The notes under the pieces were generated by a model. That model was not told the DNA's origin. It ran no database searches and worked only from the letters and a program-made list of their open reading frames with translations. A stretch of DNA of 64,000 bases from JBNJFY01 sp051747265 (GTDB lineage Bacteria > Bacteroidota > Rhodothermia > Balneolales > Balneolaceae): positions 124,001 to 188,000 of the forward strand of contig JBNJFY010000002.1 of the NCBI GenBank assembly GCA_051747265.1, written 5' to 3'. The position numbers and the translations under genes were made by a program. Of the stretch, positions 14,949 through 24,391 are shown in pieces. Each line of letters begins with the position of its first letter. Positions within the stretch are counted from its first letter, which is position 1.

Positions 14949-17408
14949 TTATTCTCCGGAATTTTGGGGATTGAAGTTCCACTGATCCTCTGGGGGACGG
15001 TTATTCCACTCAGCTACATCGCGATAAAACGGCAAAGGGTGCAGCTCGCCGCGAACCCAATCCTCCACCATTAGATTGTAATAGGGGGATCCGGGATTGC
15101 CGGAGGGCCCGCCCGGGAAAACGCCCCAAGCGCGCACGGTATCTTCCATGGAAACCACCATGCGCCAGGATGGACCGTGCGATCCCCGAATAGCATTGAT
15201 GGTCTCCCCATCTCCGCCCACCGCGTGTTGCGCGCTGGCCAGTCCGGGGATGTTGGCCAAATGGGGAATGCGAAACGCCTTCTCCTCCGACCAAGTGGGA
15301 ATATCCGACCAGGAGTTAATTCCCCGGCTGACCTCGCCAAACGCTTGACCAACCAGATCGGCCAAGGTTTCCCGGTGCGGGGTGGTGATGTTATCAATCC
15401 AAGTAGCGTCGGGTTGGGTACGCAACATCTCCGCTACCACATCGCGGGCCGGCCAGGAGACTTCGCCCGGAGCTTGGTCATACTCATCGCGCCAGATGGC
15501 GTAGTAGAGCTTTTCCCACCAGCGATCAAACAGGGTAGCGGACCGGGAATCCGGGGTCTTGGCGTAATTCCACTGGGCCAGCGAATCCAGCATCTGCAGT
15601 TGAGTATCGGTTAAAGTATCTGTACGCACCTTTTCGAGCATCAAGGGGAGCAGTGATTGGGCATGCAAACTGTGCACATCCAGTTGCAGCTCCTGCATCT
15701 GTTGTGGGGTGATGGCATTCATGGCTTCCAGGCGATCATTAATTCGTTTGCCGCGCTCATAGGGCCCGAAGCGATCATCCAGGTAATAGGGATAGCGGGA
15801 TCCGGCCGGATCCTGGTTGGCACTGCTCACAAACCCGCGCCGAGGATTTTTACTATGGGGATTTTTGGAAAACGGGATCCAATCTTGCCACAAGTAATCC
15901 GGACTGCTGCCGTCCCCGATGGTGCGTCCCTGCCCTTCCCACTTTAGCGGAAATTTCCCGGTGACCCACAAAGCGATATTGCCATCTTTATCGGCATAGG
16001 CCAGATTTTGGGCAGGGGTGTTGAAATAGCGCAGCGCCTGGGTATAATCCTGGTAATTGCGGGCCCGGTTCAGCTTGTAGAACGTGGCCAGAATATTGGA
16101 TCGGTCGTGGGCTTGCCAGCGGAGAGCGTGCCCTACCGGAATCACATTTCCATTAGCGATATGCGTACTGCTATCCACCCGAACCACCGGACCGTGGCGC
16201 GTGAAGGGGATCTCCAGGATCTCGGGCTGCTCTCCACGGACTCGCAATGTTTCCATCCGAGTGGTAACCGGTTCCCACGCTCCATCAAAGCGATAGGATT
16301 GCTTGGTGCTGTCTTTAAATTGCACTTGGTAGAAATCCATCACATCGGCGCCCACATTGGTGGATCCCCAGGCGATGTGCTCGTTGAAGCCCAAAATCAC
16401 GGAGGGTGCTCCCGGAAAGGAGACTCCGTAGGTGGAATATTCCGGTGTGGTCAACTGCACCTCGTACCAGATGGAGGGCAGCGTCAATCCCAGGTGCGGA
16501 TCGTTGGCTAAAATGGGTCGGCCGGTTTGGGTTTTGCTTCCCGCCACCACCCAATTGTTGCTTCCGTTGTTCGGATGGGGTTGAAACGCCTCCGTGGCCT
16601 GGGTGAGCTGGGGTTCAAAATCACCATTGGGCTTCCGGGGAAGATCCGCTTTACCAACCCGAATATCCTCATTGGGAATCACCGGATCGGCTTGAGCAAC
16701 CGGACCATCGAAAAACTGATCCAGGAAATCCTCTCCCATCCAAGTCTTGGTAAGCGTACGCCGCAGATCATTGTGACGCCCGGCCAGCGTATAAGTGAGC
16801 TGCTTCATGAGCAACATGGATTTATACACGCTCCAGGGTTCCGGCTCCACTCCCATTAATTTGTATTCCAACGGATAATCGCGCTCATCCAGTTGCCGGA
16901 TCCAGGCGTTGACTCCATCAGCATAAGATTGCATTCGTTCATACAACACAGGATCATTGCGCAAACTATCCAAGGCCTGCTCAGCGGCGTAGCGCATCCC
17001 GATGCGGCGCATGTAGCGATCTCTGGGCTGGGCAGCCGGTCCCACCCATTCGGATAGCCGTCCCCCGGCAGCTCGAATCTGCAGCTCCATCTGAAACAGT
17101 CGATCCCGGGCGGTTATATAGCCTTGCACAACATACAGATCGGATTCGTGGGCGGCCCGTATGTGGGGCACACCGCGTTCATCAAAACTGACCTGAACAG
17201 ATTCGTTCAAATCGCTTAACTGAAGGGTTTCCCCACCCCGGCCTTGCTCCACAAATTCCGCGTTTTGCCAAAAACCGGTGTAAGGATTAAACAAAGGGCC
17301 CATTTGCGGGAGACTGCCCCATTGTCCGTGTAATAAAATCACCCAGCCGATGAGTACCAGCAACGCAGTGCCTGCTCGTACGATCACTCCGGTTCGCGTT
17401 TGTCCCAT
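14949..17408 (-). CDS. Penicillin acylase family N-terminal-nucleophile hydrolase
   Basis: This 819-residue Ntn hydrolase of the penicillin G/AHL acylase family has an N-terminal membrane or signal segment at about residues 8-27. The alpha-chain region includes FDERGVPHIRAAHESDLYVVQGYITARDRLFQMEL. The maturation site is NNGSNNWVVAGSKT, where Ser283 after the glycine is the predicted autocatalytic nucleophile at the start of the beta chain. RPILANDPHLGLTLPSIWYEVQL, FNEHIAWGSTNVGADVMDFYQ and RGFVSSANQDP follow. Family members cleave amide bonds of beta-lactam side chains, N-acyl-homoserine lactones or peptides; the natural substrate here is unknown. A small membrane protein gene follows in the same operon. 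Confidence 0.94.
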   Translation of the reverse strand: MGQTRTGVIVRAGTALLVLIGWVILLHGQWGSLPQMGPLFNPYTGFWQNAEFVEQGRGGETLQLSDLNESVQVSFDERGVPHIRAAHESDLYVVQGYITARDRLFQMELQIRAAGGRLSEWVGPAAQPRDRYMRRIGMRYAAEQALDSLRNDPVLYERMQSYADGVNAWIRQLDERDYPLEYKLMGVEPEPWSVYKSMLLMKQLTYTLAGRHNDLRRTLTKTWMGEDFLDQFFDGPVAQADPVIPNEDIRVGKADLPRKPNGDFEPQLTQATEAFQPHPNNGSNNWVVAGSKTQTGRPILANDPHLGLTLPSIWYEVQLTTPEYSTYGVSFPGAPSVILGFNEHIAWGSTNVGADVMDFYQVQFKDSTKQSYRFDGAWEPVTTRMETLRVRGEQPEILEIPFTRHGPVVRVDSSTHIANGNVIPVGHALRWQAHDRSNILATFYKLNRARNYQDYTQALRYFNTPAQNLAYADKDGNIALWVTGKFPLKWEGQGRTIGDGSSPDYLWQDWIPFSKNPHSKNPRRGFVSSANQDPAGSRYPYYLDDRFGPYERGKRINDRLEAMNAITPQQMQELQLDVHSLHAQSLLPLMLEKVRTDTLTDTQLQMLDSLAQWNYAKTPDSRSATLFDRWWEKLYYAIWRDEYDQAPGEVSWPARDVVAEMLRTQPDATWIDNITTPHRETLADLVGQAFGEVSRGINSWSDIPTWSEEKAFRIPHLANIPGLASAQHAVGGDGETINAIRGSHGPSWRMVVSMEDTVRAWGVFPGGPSGNPGSPYYNLMVEDWVRGELHPLPFYRDVAEWNNRPPEDQWNFNPQNSGE

Positions 17409-17602
17409 GATCTCCTCAATTAAATCCTACTCTGTGCCAAATATCCAACCTCTCCCTCATCAGTTGGCTCTCCATGCGATGAAGTTGCGCAATCCGATCT
17501 AGTAATCAAAATTGTGTGCCCCCGGCGGTTCCGTTGGCTTTAGTGAACTGCCCTTCCTACCTTAGATCCTTTCATCCAATTGGCGGTTGTTTTCTCGGAT
17601 CC

Positions 17603-18559
17603 ATGCAGATAAATCCCAACATACAATCTCATATAAGATCCATCGGCGGAGGCGTTTTGTTCTCTATATTGCTGGTGGTCAGCTTATTTCCGTATCCAAC
17701 GCAAGCTCAATATCGCACACCGCTGGAGGAGCTGCGCCGTGCGCGAGGCGGAGACAGAAAAATTCCGCTCACCAATCAAAGTATCCTGTTGATGCATCTG
17801 AAGCCGATGGAGCCCAGGTTAAATCGCCTGTACCATCGGTTTTTGTCCTTTGAGGGGTTCTCTATTCCCAACGATGGCCGTGTTGTATTGATCCGCGATA
17901 TGCGTTCAACCGATGGCATTTTGATGCTCTTTCATACTACCGGCTCCGTAGCACGTATTGAGCAATCCAAGGCCCTCCACAAACGAATTGCGGCGATGAT
18001 GGCCGATGAGCTCCGCAAACAGGTTCCCCCGCAAGATACCAGTTGGGTACATTTTACCGCGGGTTTAGATACCACCTATCGGCCGGATCAAATCACCAAT
18101 TATGAATCGCGAAACTGGCAGCGAACCTTGGCCGTGCGATTGAACATCTTCCGTCCCGATGTGGCTATGGGTGAACAGTACCCGGAAGATACCGGCGAAG
18201 GTGCGGACAACCAGACCATGACCGCACAAGAATTGGCATTGCAGCGATTTCAGCCCAAGGAAGAAGATCTGCATGAAATTTATGAGCCCTATCTGGATCT
18301 CAACGGGTTGAGCTGGCCGGATGATGCCCAGCTGTATATGCAACTCCATGAGTTTCTGGATGACGCTCTGATGCTCACTTTTGAGCTGAGTCCACGGGCA
18401 CTGAGCACCGACCCGGAACTTACCTATCATCGCAGACTGGCCGAAAAGCTGGGGCTGCATTTTCAGCAAAAAGCCCAAGACCTAGAGATCGACTGGCTAA
18501 AATTTAAAGTTGTGGCCGATACCTCACGAGGCGATCGGCCACCGGTATTTTTGTTCTGA
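17603..18559 (+). CDS. Exported protein of unknown function with a duplicated domain
   Basis: From the ATG at 17603 the protein has about 318 residues and a signal peptide (IGGGVLFSILLVVSLFPYPTQAQ). An earlier GTG start is possible but would add an unlikely leader. The body contains two related blocks. The first runs LNRLYHRFLSFEGFSIPNDG...DGILMLFHTTGS...LHKRIAAMMADELRKQ...WVHFTAGLDTT. The second runs LHEIYEPYLDLNGLSWPDDA...DDALMLTFELSPR...YHRRLAEKLGLHFQQK...WLKFKVVADTS. This is an internal tandem duplication. I do not recognise the family. It lies convergent to the UspA gene with 7 bp between the stops. Confidence 0.7.
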   Translation: MQINPNIQSHIRSIGGGVLFSILLVVSLFPYPTQAQYRTPLEELRRARGGDRKIPLTNQSILLMHLKPMEPRLNRLYHRFLSFEGFSIPNDGRVVLIRDMRSTDGILMLFHTTGSVARIEQSKALHKRIAAMMADELRKQVPPQDTSWVHFTAGLDTTYRPDQITNYESRNWQRTLAVRLNIFRPDVAMGEQYPEDTGEGADNQTMTAQELALQRFQPKEEDLHEIYEPYLDLNGLSWPDDAQLYMQLHEFLDDALMLTFELSPRALSTDPELTYHRRLAEKLGLHFQQKAQDLEIDWLKFKVVADTSRGDRPPVFLF

Positions 18560-18566
18560 TCCATTG

Positions 18567-19424
18567 TTAGTGATGCAGCAACAATGGAATGGGACTCTTG
18601 GTGAGCAGATCATAAGTGGTAGATCCAAAGGCCAATCGTTGTACCGCGGATACCGAATGCGCCCCGGCTACAATCAGGGAAGCCCCAATTTCATCAGCCA
18701 CATCCAACAATCGCTTGGAGGGCTCACCGACATTGGTAATCCGGAAGTGTCGATCTTCAAATCCATGTGCTTTTAAATATTTTCCCATCAAGCGCAGCAG
18801 CAGATCGCCTTCGTCGCGCTTTTTCTCCGTATCCTCTTTGGGCACGTGGCACAGATAGACGGGCAGATCGGTGCCAAAAGGCTTTTGTTGGGCAAACCAG
18901 TGGATGGTTCGCGCTGAGGGGTCACTGCCATCGTAGGCCAGCAGAATGGGCCCGTCAATCTCTTTATGCACGGAACCACAGACCAATACCGGCGCCATTC
19001 CTTTTTTCACCATACGCGCCAGAGTGTCGGTTTCCTGGTCGGATCGATTGTAGAAAAAATGAGGTTCCCGACCGGTCACCACCAAGTCGTGATATTTCAT
19101 ATCCTCTATAATCCGCTGAAACGGAACACCTTCTTGTACCGACTCCACATGCTGGACCCCTTCTACCTCGGCATACTCTTTGAACTGGGTGACCAGATCG
19201 GAGGCTATTTCTCGTGATTCTTTTCGTAAATGTTTACGCAGTTGCTCTACATAGTAGATCGTGCCTATGCCACCGCCCTTCACGTAACTGCTGATGTGCT
19301 GCGTATCTACCACCGCCAAACCGGTCAGGGCAGAATCGTGCTCTTTCGCTATTCCAATGGCGTATTCAGTAGCAATGGGGGTGTCTTCGTCCGGATCCAG
19401 GGTTACCAGTATTCTCTTGATCAT
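18567..19424 (-). CDS. Tandem universal stress protein (UspA family)
   Basis: This 285-residue protein consists of two Usp domains. The first starts at MIKRILVTLDPDEDTPIATEYAIGIA. The second starts near VHKEIDGPILLAYDGSDPSARTIHW and ends with the nucleotide-binding pattern GAHSVSAVQRLAFGSTTYDLL. The first domain lacks a clear G-x2-G-x9-G(S/T) loop, so only the second probably binds ATP. The ATG at 19424 begins exactly at the canonical first beta strand; the frame remains open upstream only because it passes through the heptamer repeats. Confidence 0.92.
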   Translation of the reverse strand: MIKRILVTLDPDEDTPIATEYAIGIAKEHDSALTGLAVVDTQHISSYVKGGGIGTIYYVEQLRKHLRKESREIASDLVTQFKEYAEVEGVQHVESVQEGVPFQRIIEDMKYHDLVVTGREPHFFYNRSDQETDTLARMVKKGMAPVLVCGSVHKEIDGPILLAYDGSDPSARTIHWFAQQKPFGTDLPVYLCHVPKEDTEKKRDEGDLLLRLMGKYLKAHGFEDRHFRITNVGEPSKRLLDVADEIGASLIVAGAHSVSAVQRLAFGSTTYDLLTKSPIPLLLHH

Positions 19425-19480
19425 GATATTTCGGTCATTAATTGGGATGTGAATATCCAAGTTAGAAATCGGGCGCTTTA

Positions 19481-19653
19481 ACGGCAAACGGGGAGAGGGC
19501 AGACGGGAGACGGCAGAGGGCAGGGGCAAATTACGCACCGGTTTTTTATTGGCTTGCCATAGCAACAAATTCAATGCAGGTTCTATAATTTGTCAGTAGC
19601 AATACTCCATCTGCCGTTTGCCCTCTGCCCTCTGCCGTCTCACATCTGCCCAT
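19481..19653. repeat. Inverted pair of heptamer arrays (GGCAGAG/GGCAGAC type)
   Basis: The left arm (about 19481-19525) reads as successive heptamers of the GGCAGAG, GGCAGAC and GGGAGAC type. The right arm (about 19606-19653) holds the same heptamers in inverse orientation (CTCTGCC, GTCTGCC, GTTTGCC). About 80 bp separate the arms. The element lies in the 5' region of the UspA gene. Confidence 0.7.
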
Positions 19654-19656
19654 CAC

Positions 19657-19691
19657 AAAAAAAAGCGCCACCGCCCATTGACGATGACGCT
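19657..19691 (-). terminator. Terminator of the TonB-dependent receptor gene
   Basis: Read on the minus strand, AGCGTCATCG pairs (two G-T wobbles) with CGGTGGCGCT and is followed by eight T. It lies 36 bp past the receptor stop. Confidence 0.8.
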
Positions 19692-19726
19692 CCTTGCGCT
19701 CCAGGCCTGGAATTCTACTGTGGATG

Positions 19727-22213
19727 TTAGAACTCCAGACTCACCTGTAGCATGAAGTTTCGGGTAGCTTGCGGATAGTAGTAGTTAAAATGCTGCTCTT
19801 GCCCCTCCAGGATGTACCCGAAAGTGTATCCATTGGATTCGTACTCCTCGCCAAACACATTATTGGCTTGAAGATTAAATCGTACGGTTTTCACCACCGG
19901 TGCCTTGTTCCAGCTGTATTTCACCTGAAAATCGGAGACCGAATAAGGATCCAGCGAGCGTCCTTCCGTTTGGGTGTTATCCATGTATTGGCGCCCCACA
20001 TACTTCGTGGTCCATTCCAGTTCCCAATTGTCAACCTGATAACTAAGGATGGCGTTCCCAATTACGGATGGCGAAAACGCGATATCGGTATCCTCATATA
20101 CGCGCTGTTCCTGAACGCCGGTATCGTAATTATCCAAATACTGGGTGTATTCGGTAATTTTATTTTGGCTTAAGGTGAGATTACCGGCCAGCTCCAAGCC
20201 CCTCATCAACCGATAAGCTCCTTCCAGCTCAATTCCAGCCCGATAGCTTTCCGGCACATTCTCCCGCACATAGGCTCCTACATCGTTGATTTCACCGTTC
20301 AGGATCAGTTGATCGCGATAGTACATCAGGTAGCCATTCACGCCGGCATAGCCCCGCGCCCAGTCTTTTTTCCAACCCAGTTCGCCATTGTACATGGTTT
20401 CCGGATCCGGCCGACTTTCCGGGGTGCTGTCTACATACTCGTCGCGGGTGGGCTCTTTATTCCCCACGCTGAAGGAAGCGAAAATCCGCCCCAGCGATTC
20501 GTTCTGATAAACCAGTCCCACCTTGGGATTAAAGAACAGCAGATCATCATTCTGATCGGTGTCCACCAAGACGTTATCACCGTTCGTATCCCGCTCGAAA
20601 TCCTTCCCCTGGAACTCATAGTAAATGGATCGTGCCTGCAGGTCCACGAATGTGCTTAGTTCATCGGTAAACCGATACTGAAGCTTGGTATAGACGTTCA
20701 TGTCTCGCTTATAAGCATCATTATCGTAAAAACGGTCATTTATCGAATTGTCTGCGGGAAACTGCGACCAGATTACTTTTCCGAAGTGATCGCCATAATA
20801 TTGATTGTAGGCACCCCCCAATATTACCTTCAACCGATCTTTGGTTTGATAAGTTGTTGAAAAAACTCCGCCATAGAATTCATTATCCAACCATTTCTGG
20901 GTAATCAGATCACTGGTTGTGCGCAGCGTATCATTCACTTCAACCGGATCAAACCCATAGTCAGCCAGTGGCTCACTTCCTCCATACTCTTCGTAGTAGC
21001 CACGCCCCTTGGTGAAATGCAGGGAAATATTGGCATCCCAGCTTTGCGAAAATTGATAATTATAATGTAGCTGATAGTGATCCTGCTGGTAGTTGTCGGT
21101 CTGATCTTGATATGGTTCGCCTGGTTTCCCGGTTCCCGCTGGATTGAAGGTACGATCCTGCTCGAGCTGCTGCTCCGAAATGCCCCACCAGGCATGATAG
21201 GTCTCCTCTTGCCCCGAGAATATATCGGCTTTGAGCAGGCTGTTTTCCCCATGATAGGCCGCGGATAAATAAAACGATTTCAGATCCGAGGAGGCCCGGT
21301 CGATATATCCGTCACTGGTGATCTTGGACAGGCGACCGTCAATTTGCCAGCCGTTGTCCATCAGGCCGGATCCGAACTGGACATTGTATTTTTGAGTGTT
21401 GTAGGATCCCACCGAAGCGCGCACCGTCCCATAGGGATTAGGCTCCAGCTTGCCGGTTTGCAAATTCAGCGATCCGCCAAACGCACCGGCGCCATTGGTG
21501 GAGGTACCCACTCCGCGCTGCACCTGGATGTTCTCCACCGAGGAGGCGATATCCGGCAGATTCACCCAGAATACCCCGTGTGACTCGGCGTCGTTCAAGG
21601 GAATCCCGTTGACGGTCACATTAATACGGGCCGGATCCACACCACGAATGCGAATTCCGGTGTAACCCACGCCCGCGCCGGCATCCGAGGTCGTGGTTAC
21701 CGAAGGCAAGGAGCGCAGCAAGTAGGGCACGTCCTGGCCGGTATTTTCATCGGCGATTTCTTCTTGGGATAGATTGGAGTAAGCCATAGGCGTGGACTCA
21801 TCCACTCGCAAGGCTTCCACAAAAACTTCCGATCCCATGATCGAGGAGGGAACCAAATAGATTTCCAACCCTCGACGACGGCCATCCAGATCTATGGTTT
21901 TCTCTTTATAGCCAAGGTAGGAAATATTGATTTGTGAGCGCCCTTCATCGGCCAAGATGAGCGAAAATTTTCCCTGCTCATTGGTAGCCACGCCATTGGT
22001 GGTGCCCATTTGAACAACGTTAGCTCCGATGAGCAGTTCATCGGTTTGCGCGTCACGAATAATCCCTTCTACCCGGTTGCTGGTTTGCCCCAGCGCGGGC
22101 AGTGTGGCTGTAGTGGTGATAAGGAATAACAAGAAGAACGACAGGGCTTTCCGAAGCGGTAAAGCGCTACGACCTCTCGTGGTGTTTCTACTAAGATATG
22201 TGTTGATAAGCAT
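19727..22213 (-). CDS. TonB-dependent outer-membrane receptor, probable thiamin transporter
   Basis: This 828-residue receptor has a signal peptide (ALSFFLLFLITTTATLPALGQ). A carboxypeptidase-regulatory-like domain follows (VEGIIRDAQTDELLIGANVV...GKFSLI), then a plug (DVPYLLRSLPSVTTTSDAGAGVGYTGIRIRG, VTVNGIPLNDAESHGVFWVNLPD, GAFGGSLNLQTG) and a 22-strand-type barrel that ends in phenylalanine (FMLQVSLEF). The ATG at 22213 is chosen because GGAGGAAG stands six bases before it. A TPP riboswitch in the leader strongly suggests that thiamin or a precursor is the substrate, as described for Bacteroidota OMthi receptors. No thiamin biosynthesis or PnuT/ThiB gene is adjacent. Confidence 0.9.
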   Translation of the reverse strand: MLINTYLSRNTTRGRSALPLRKALSFFLLFLITTTATLPALGQTSNRVEGIIRDAQTDELLIGANVVQMGTTNGVATNEQGKFSLILADEGRSQINISYLGYKEKTIDLDGRRRGLEIYLVPSSIMGSEVFVEALRVDESTPMAYSNLSQEEIADENTGQDVPYLLRSLPSVTTTSDAGAGVGYTGIRIRGVDPARINVTVNGIPLNDAESHGVFWVNLPDIASSVENIQVQRGVGTSTNGAGAFGGSLNLQTGKLEPNPYGTVRASVGSYNTQKYNVQFGSGLMDNGWQIDGRLSKITSDGYIDRASSDLKSFYLSAAYHGENSLLKADIFSGQEETYHAWWGISEQQLEQDRTFNPAGTGKPGEPYQDQTDNYQQDHYQLHYNYQFSQSWDANISLHFTKGRGYYEEYGGSEPLADYGFDPVEVNDTLRTTSDLITQKWLDNEFYGGVFSTTYQTKDRLKVILGGAYNQYYGDHFGKVIWSQFPADNSINDRFYDNDAYKRDMNVYTKLQYRFTDELSTFVDLQARSIYYEFQGKDFERDTNGDNVLVDTDQNDDLLFFNPKVGLVYQNESLGRIFASFSVGNKEPTRDEYVDSTPESRPDPETMYNGELGWKKDWARGYAGVNGYLMYYRDQLILNGEINDVGAYVRENVPESYRAGIELEGAYRLMRGLELAGNLTLSQNKITEYTQYLDNYDTGVQEQRVYEDTDIAFSPSVIGNAILSYQVDNWELEWTTKYVGRQYMDNTQTEGRSLDPYSVSDFQVKYSWNKAPVVKTVRFNLQANNVFGEEYESNGYTFGYILEGQEQHFNYYYPQATRNFMLQVSLEF

Positions 22214-22275
22214 GTCAACTTCCTCCATGTACGATTGTAGCAGGAGGAGGTGAACTTGTGAGATGGGCTCTTCTG

Positions 22276-22308
22276 GGTCGGTGCTTGCCGGATGCAACCA
22301 AACCGACC
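22276..22308 (-). promoter_or_regulatory. Expression-platform hairpin below the TPP aptamer
   Basis: On the minus strand GGTCGGT (22302-22308) pairs with ACCGACC (22276-22282). CAAGCACC (22280-22287), which overlaps the second arm, is also exactly complementary to GGTGCTTG (22378-22385) in the 5' part of the aptamer. The two pairings exclude one another. No T-run follows, so control of translation is more likely than termination. Confidence 0.5.
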
Positions 22309-22314
22309 GTATCT

Positions 22315-22396
22315 CCGGTTTCCCTTCGCCGGCATTACCCGGTTCAGGTTCTGGGGTATGATCTCAGCCCGTGAATACAAGCACCCCCAACCTAAT
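22315..22396 (-). promoter_or_regulatory. TPP riboswitch (THI element)
   Basis: The minus strand carries the THI-box core in order: GGGGGTGC, GGCTGAGATCATACCC, GAACCTGAACCGGGTAATGC and GCGAAGGGAAACC. These match the conserved P2/P3 and P4/P5 segments of thiamin pyrophosphate aptamers (CUGAGA, ACCUGA, GAUAAUGCC-like, GCGnAGGGAA). It stands about 100 nt upstream of the TonB-dependent receptor start, so thiamin pyrophosphate should repress the receptor. Confidence 0.96.
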
Positions 22397-22522
22397 ATTG
22401 GTTGATTATGTAAGAACATAAAATACGGTTATGGCAGCTGGAACCCAAGTTTTCCGCCATATAAAAACGCTTTGTAAATAAGCCCCCAAGTCATCATTTT
22501 GATTTTGTTCCATTTACCATCA

Positions 22523-24373
22523 ATGAGCCGGTTCATTATGATAGCTGCCAACTCCTTAGACATTCACCCATTTATCCGACACACCGCGCCTCGATCTGCT
22601 TGGGTCGTTCTTATTTTGGGGGCGATGATATGCACCTCCTGCGGCCCGAATCCGGGGAAATCGGATGCTCGCATCAGCAGTGAAGAGATTCAGCAGCATG
22701 TATCCTATTTGGCTGCCGACCGAATGAAGGGTCGCGAAGCGGGATCGCCCGAAGAAGCTATGGCCGCTAATTATATCAGCGATTGGTTTGAGCAGTATGG
22801 GTTGGAACCGGCTGGCGATGAGGGAACCTATACCCAGGAGTTCAAGATCACCAAGGGGCGCAAGGAAGGCCCGCCATTCAGCTATCTGCTATTTCAGGAT
22901 TCGCGCTATGCCAGCTCTGGCCAACACGCCCGTCCCTGGGGGCAAAGCCGCAACGGCGTGGTGGATGGGTCCTTAGTTTTTGCGGGCTATGGTATAGCGG
23001 CCCCCGAACAAGGCTACAATGATTTTGAAAATGTGGATCTGACCGATCGCATAGCGCTGGTGCTCACTCATGGTCCTAGCGGAGCCGATAACCCGCATGA
23101 TGACTTTGGGGCCTTCTGGCCGATTGAGCGCAAAGTAGAAGCCGCGATTGAGCATGGAGCAGCCGGAGTGATCATCGCTAACGCGCCCCGTTATGTCACC
23201 GCCGATTCCGATACCTTGCCCCCCCTCTCCTATCAGGCTATGCAGGCGAAATCGCGGGTGCCGGTCATTCAGATTACCGCCAAAGCGGCTTCCTATATTG
23301 CCGAATCTTCCGGCCATGACCTGGAACAACTACAGCAAACCATCAATGAGCAACAAGCCCCCCAATCGATGGGCTGGGATGAAGCGGTCTCCATTTCGGT
23401 GAGCCTGCAGGAAGATCAGCGCATCGCGCGCAACGTATTGGGATTGGTACGCGGAACGCAGCGCAGCGAAAAATATATCATTATCGGCGCGCACTATGAT
23501 CACTTGGGGATGGGCGGCAGCGGCTCTTTGGATTCCAGCAGCAAACCAAAAATTCATAATGGTGCCGATGACAACGCTTCCGGAACCGCTGGAGTGTTAG
23601 AGTTGGCCCAGTATTATGCCCAATATCCGCCGAAAGTGAGTGTGCTGTTCATCGGATTTTCGGGTGAGGAGATGGGGCTTCTCGGTTCCAACTACTTTGT
23701 TAAGCATCCAACGGTTCCGCTGGATCAGGTGAAGGCGATGATCAATATGGATATGATCGGACGTCTCCGCGATGAGCTGATCATCTTCGGTACGGGTACT
23801 TCCAATGGCTGGAACGTGGTACTGGATTCTGTTGATCAGGCTTTTGAAGGGACGTTCACCGTGGATCGCGTCCCCGATGGCACTGGCGCCAGTGACCACA
23901 CGCCTTTCTATCAAGCCAAGCTTCCTGTGCTCCATTATTTTACCGACACCCATGCGGATTATCACCGCCCCTCCGATGACGCGGAGTATATTGAGGAAGA
24001 GGGCACCGAACGCATTCTTGAGCATATTACCGAGGTGGTTAAGCGGATCGAGCCATTATCTGATTCGGATTTTCACTATACCAAAGCCCAAGAAACGCGG
24101 CGGCAGGATATGAAGCTTTCTGGTCCTACCTTGGGTGTGTTGCCTGATTATGGGTTCAAAGGTGAGGGGATGAGGATTACCGGAGTCAGCGAAGGTGGTC
24201 CCGCGGAACAGGCTGGATTACAAGGCGGCGATGTGATTGTTAAACTGGGTGGAACGGAAGTACGAGATATCTACGATTATATGGGGGCGTTAAACACTTT
24301 GAAACAAGGCACCCAAACTTCGGTTACCGTTCTGCGCCAGGAGCAAGAAATCCAGCTGGATATTTCGCTGTAA
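22523..24373 (+). CDS. M28-family zinc aminopeptidase lipoprotein with PA and PDZ domains
   Basis: From the ATG at 22523 the protein has about 616 residues (an earlier ATG at 22499 is possible). An N-terminal hydrophobic stretch with a cysteine (LGAMICTSCG) suggests a lipoprotein. A protease-associated domain (LVFAGYGIAAPEQGYNDFE...EHGAAGVIIANAP) is inserted before the M28 core. The core shows the zinc ligands and catalytic acid: IIGAHYDHLG, NGADDNASGTA, FSGEEMGLLGS, INMDMIG and the final histidine in HYFTDTHADYHRPSDD. A C-terminal PDZ domain (GEGMRITGVSEGGPAEQAGLQGGDVIVKLGG) follows. It probably trims peptides at the cell envelope. The gene is divergent from the riboswitch-controlled receptor. 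Confidence 0.93.
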   Translation: MSRFIMIAANSLDIHPFIRHTAPRSAWVVLILGAMICTSCGPNPGKSDARISSEEIQQHVSYLAADRMKGREAGSPEEAMAANYISDWFEQYGLEPAGDEGTYTQEFKITKGRKEGPPFSYLLFQDSRYASSGQHARPWGQSRNGVVDGSLVFAGYGIAAPEQGYNDFENVDLTDRIALVLTHGPSGADNPHDDFGAFWPIERKVEAAIEHGAAGVIIANAPRYVTADSDTLPPLSYQAMQAKSRVPVIQITAKAASYIAESSGHDLEQLQQTINEQQAPQSMGWDEAVSISVSLQEDQRIARNVLGLVRGTQRSEKYIIIGAHYDHLGMGGSGSLDSSSKPKIHNGADDNASGTAGVLELAQYYAQYPPKVSVLFIGFSGEEMGLLGSNYFVKHPTVPLDQVKAMINMDMIGRLRDELIIFGTGTSNGWNVVLDSVDQAFEGTFTVDRVPDGTGASDHTPFYQAKLPVLHYFTDTHADYHRPSDDAEYIEEEGTERILEHITEVVKRIEPLSDSDFHYTKAQETRRQDMKLSGPTLGVLPDYGFKGEGMRITGVSEGGPAEQAGLQGGDVIVKLGGTEVRDIYDYMGALNTLKQGTQTSVTVLRQEQEIQLDISL

Positions 24374-24391
24374 CCAAGTAGCAGCTACCCA

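Noticed and set aside
15177..15614. Plus-strand frames of 80-170 codons opposite the penicillin acylase gene
   Set aside because: They are antisense shadows without start signals or domains; the acylase frame explains the region.
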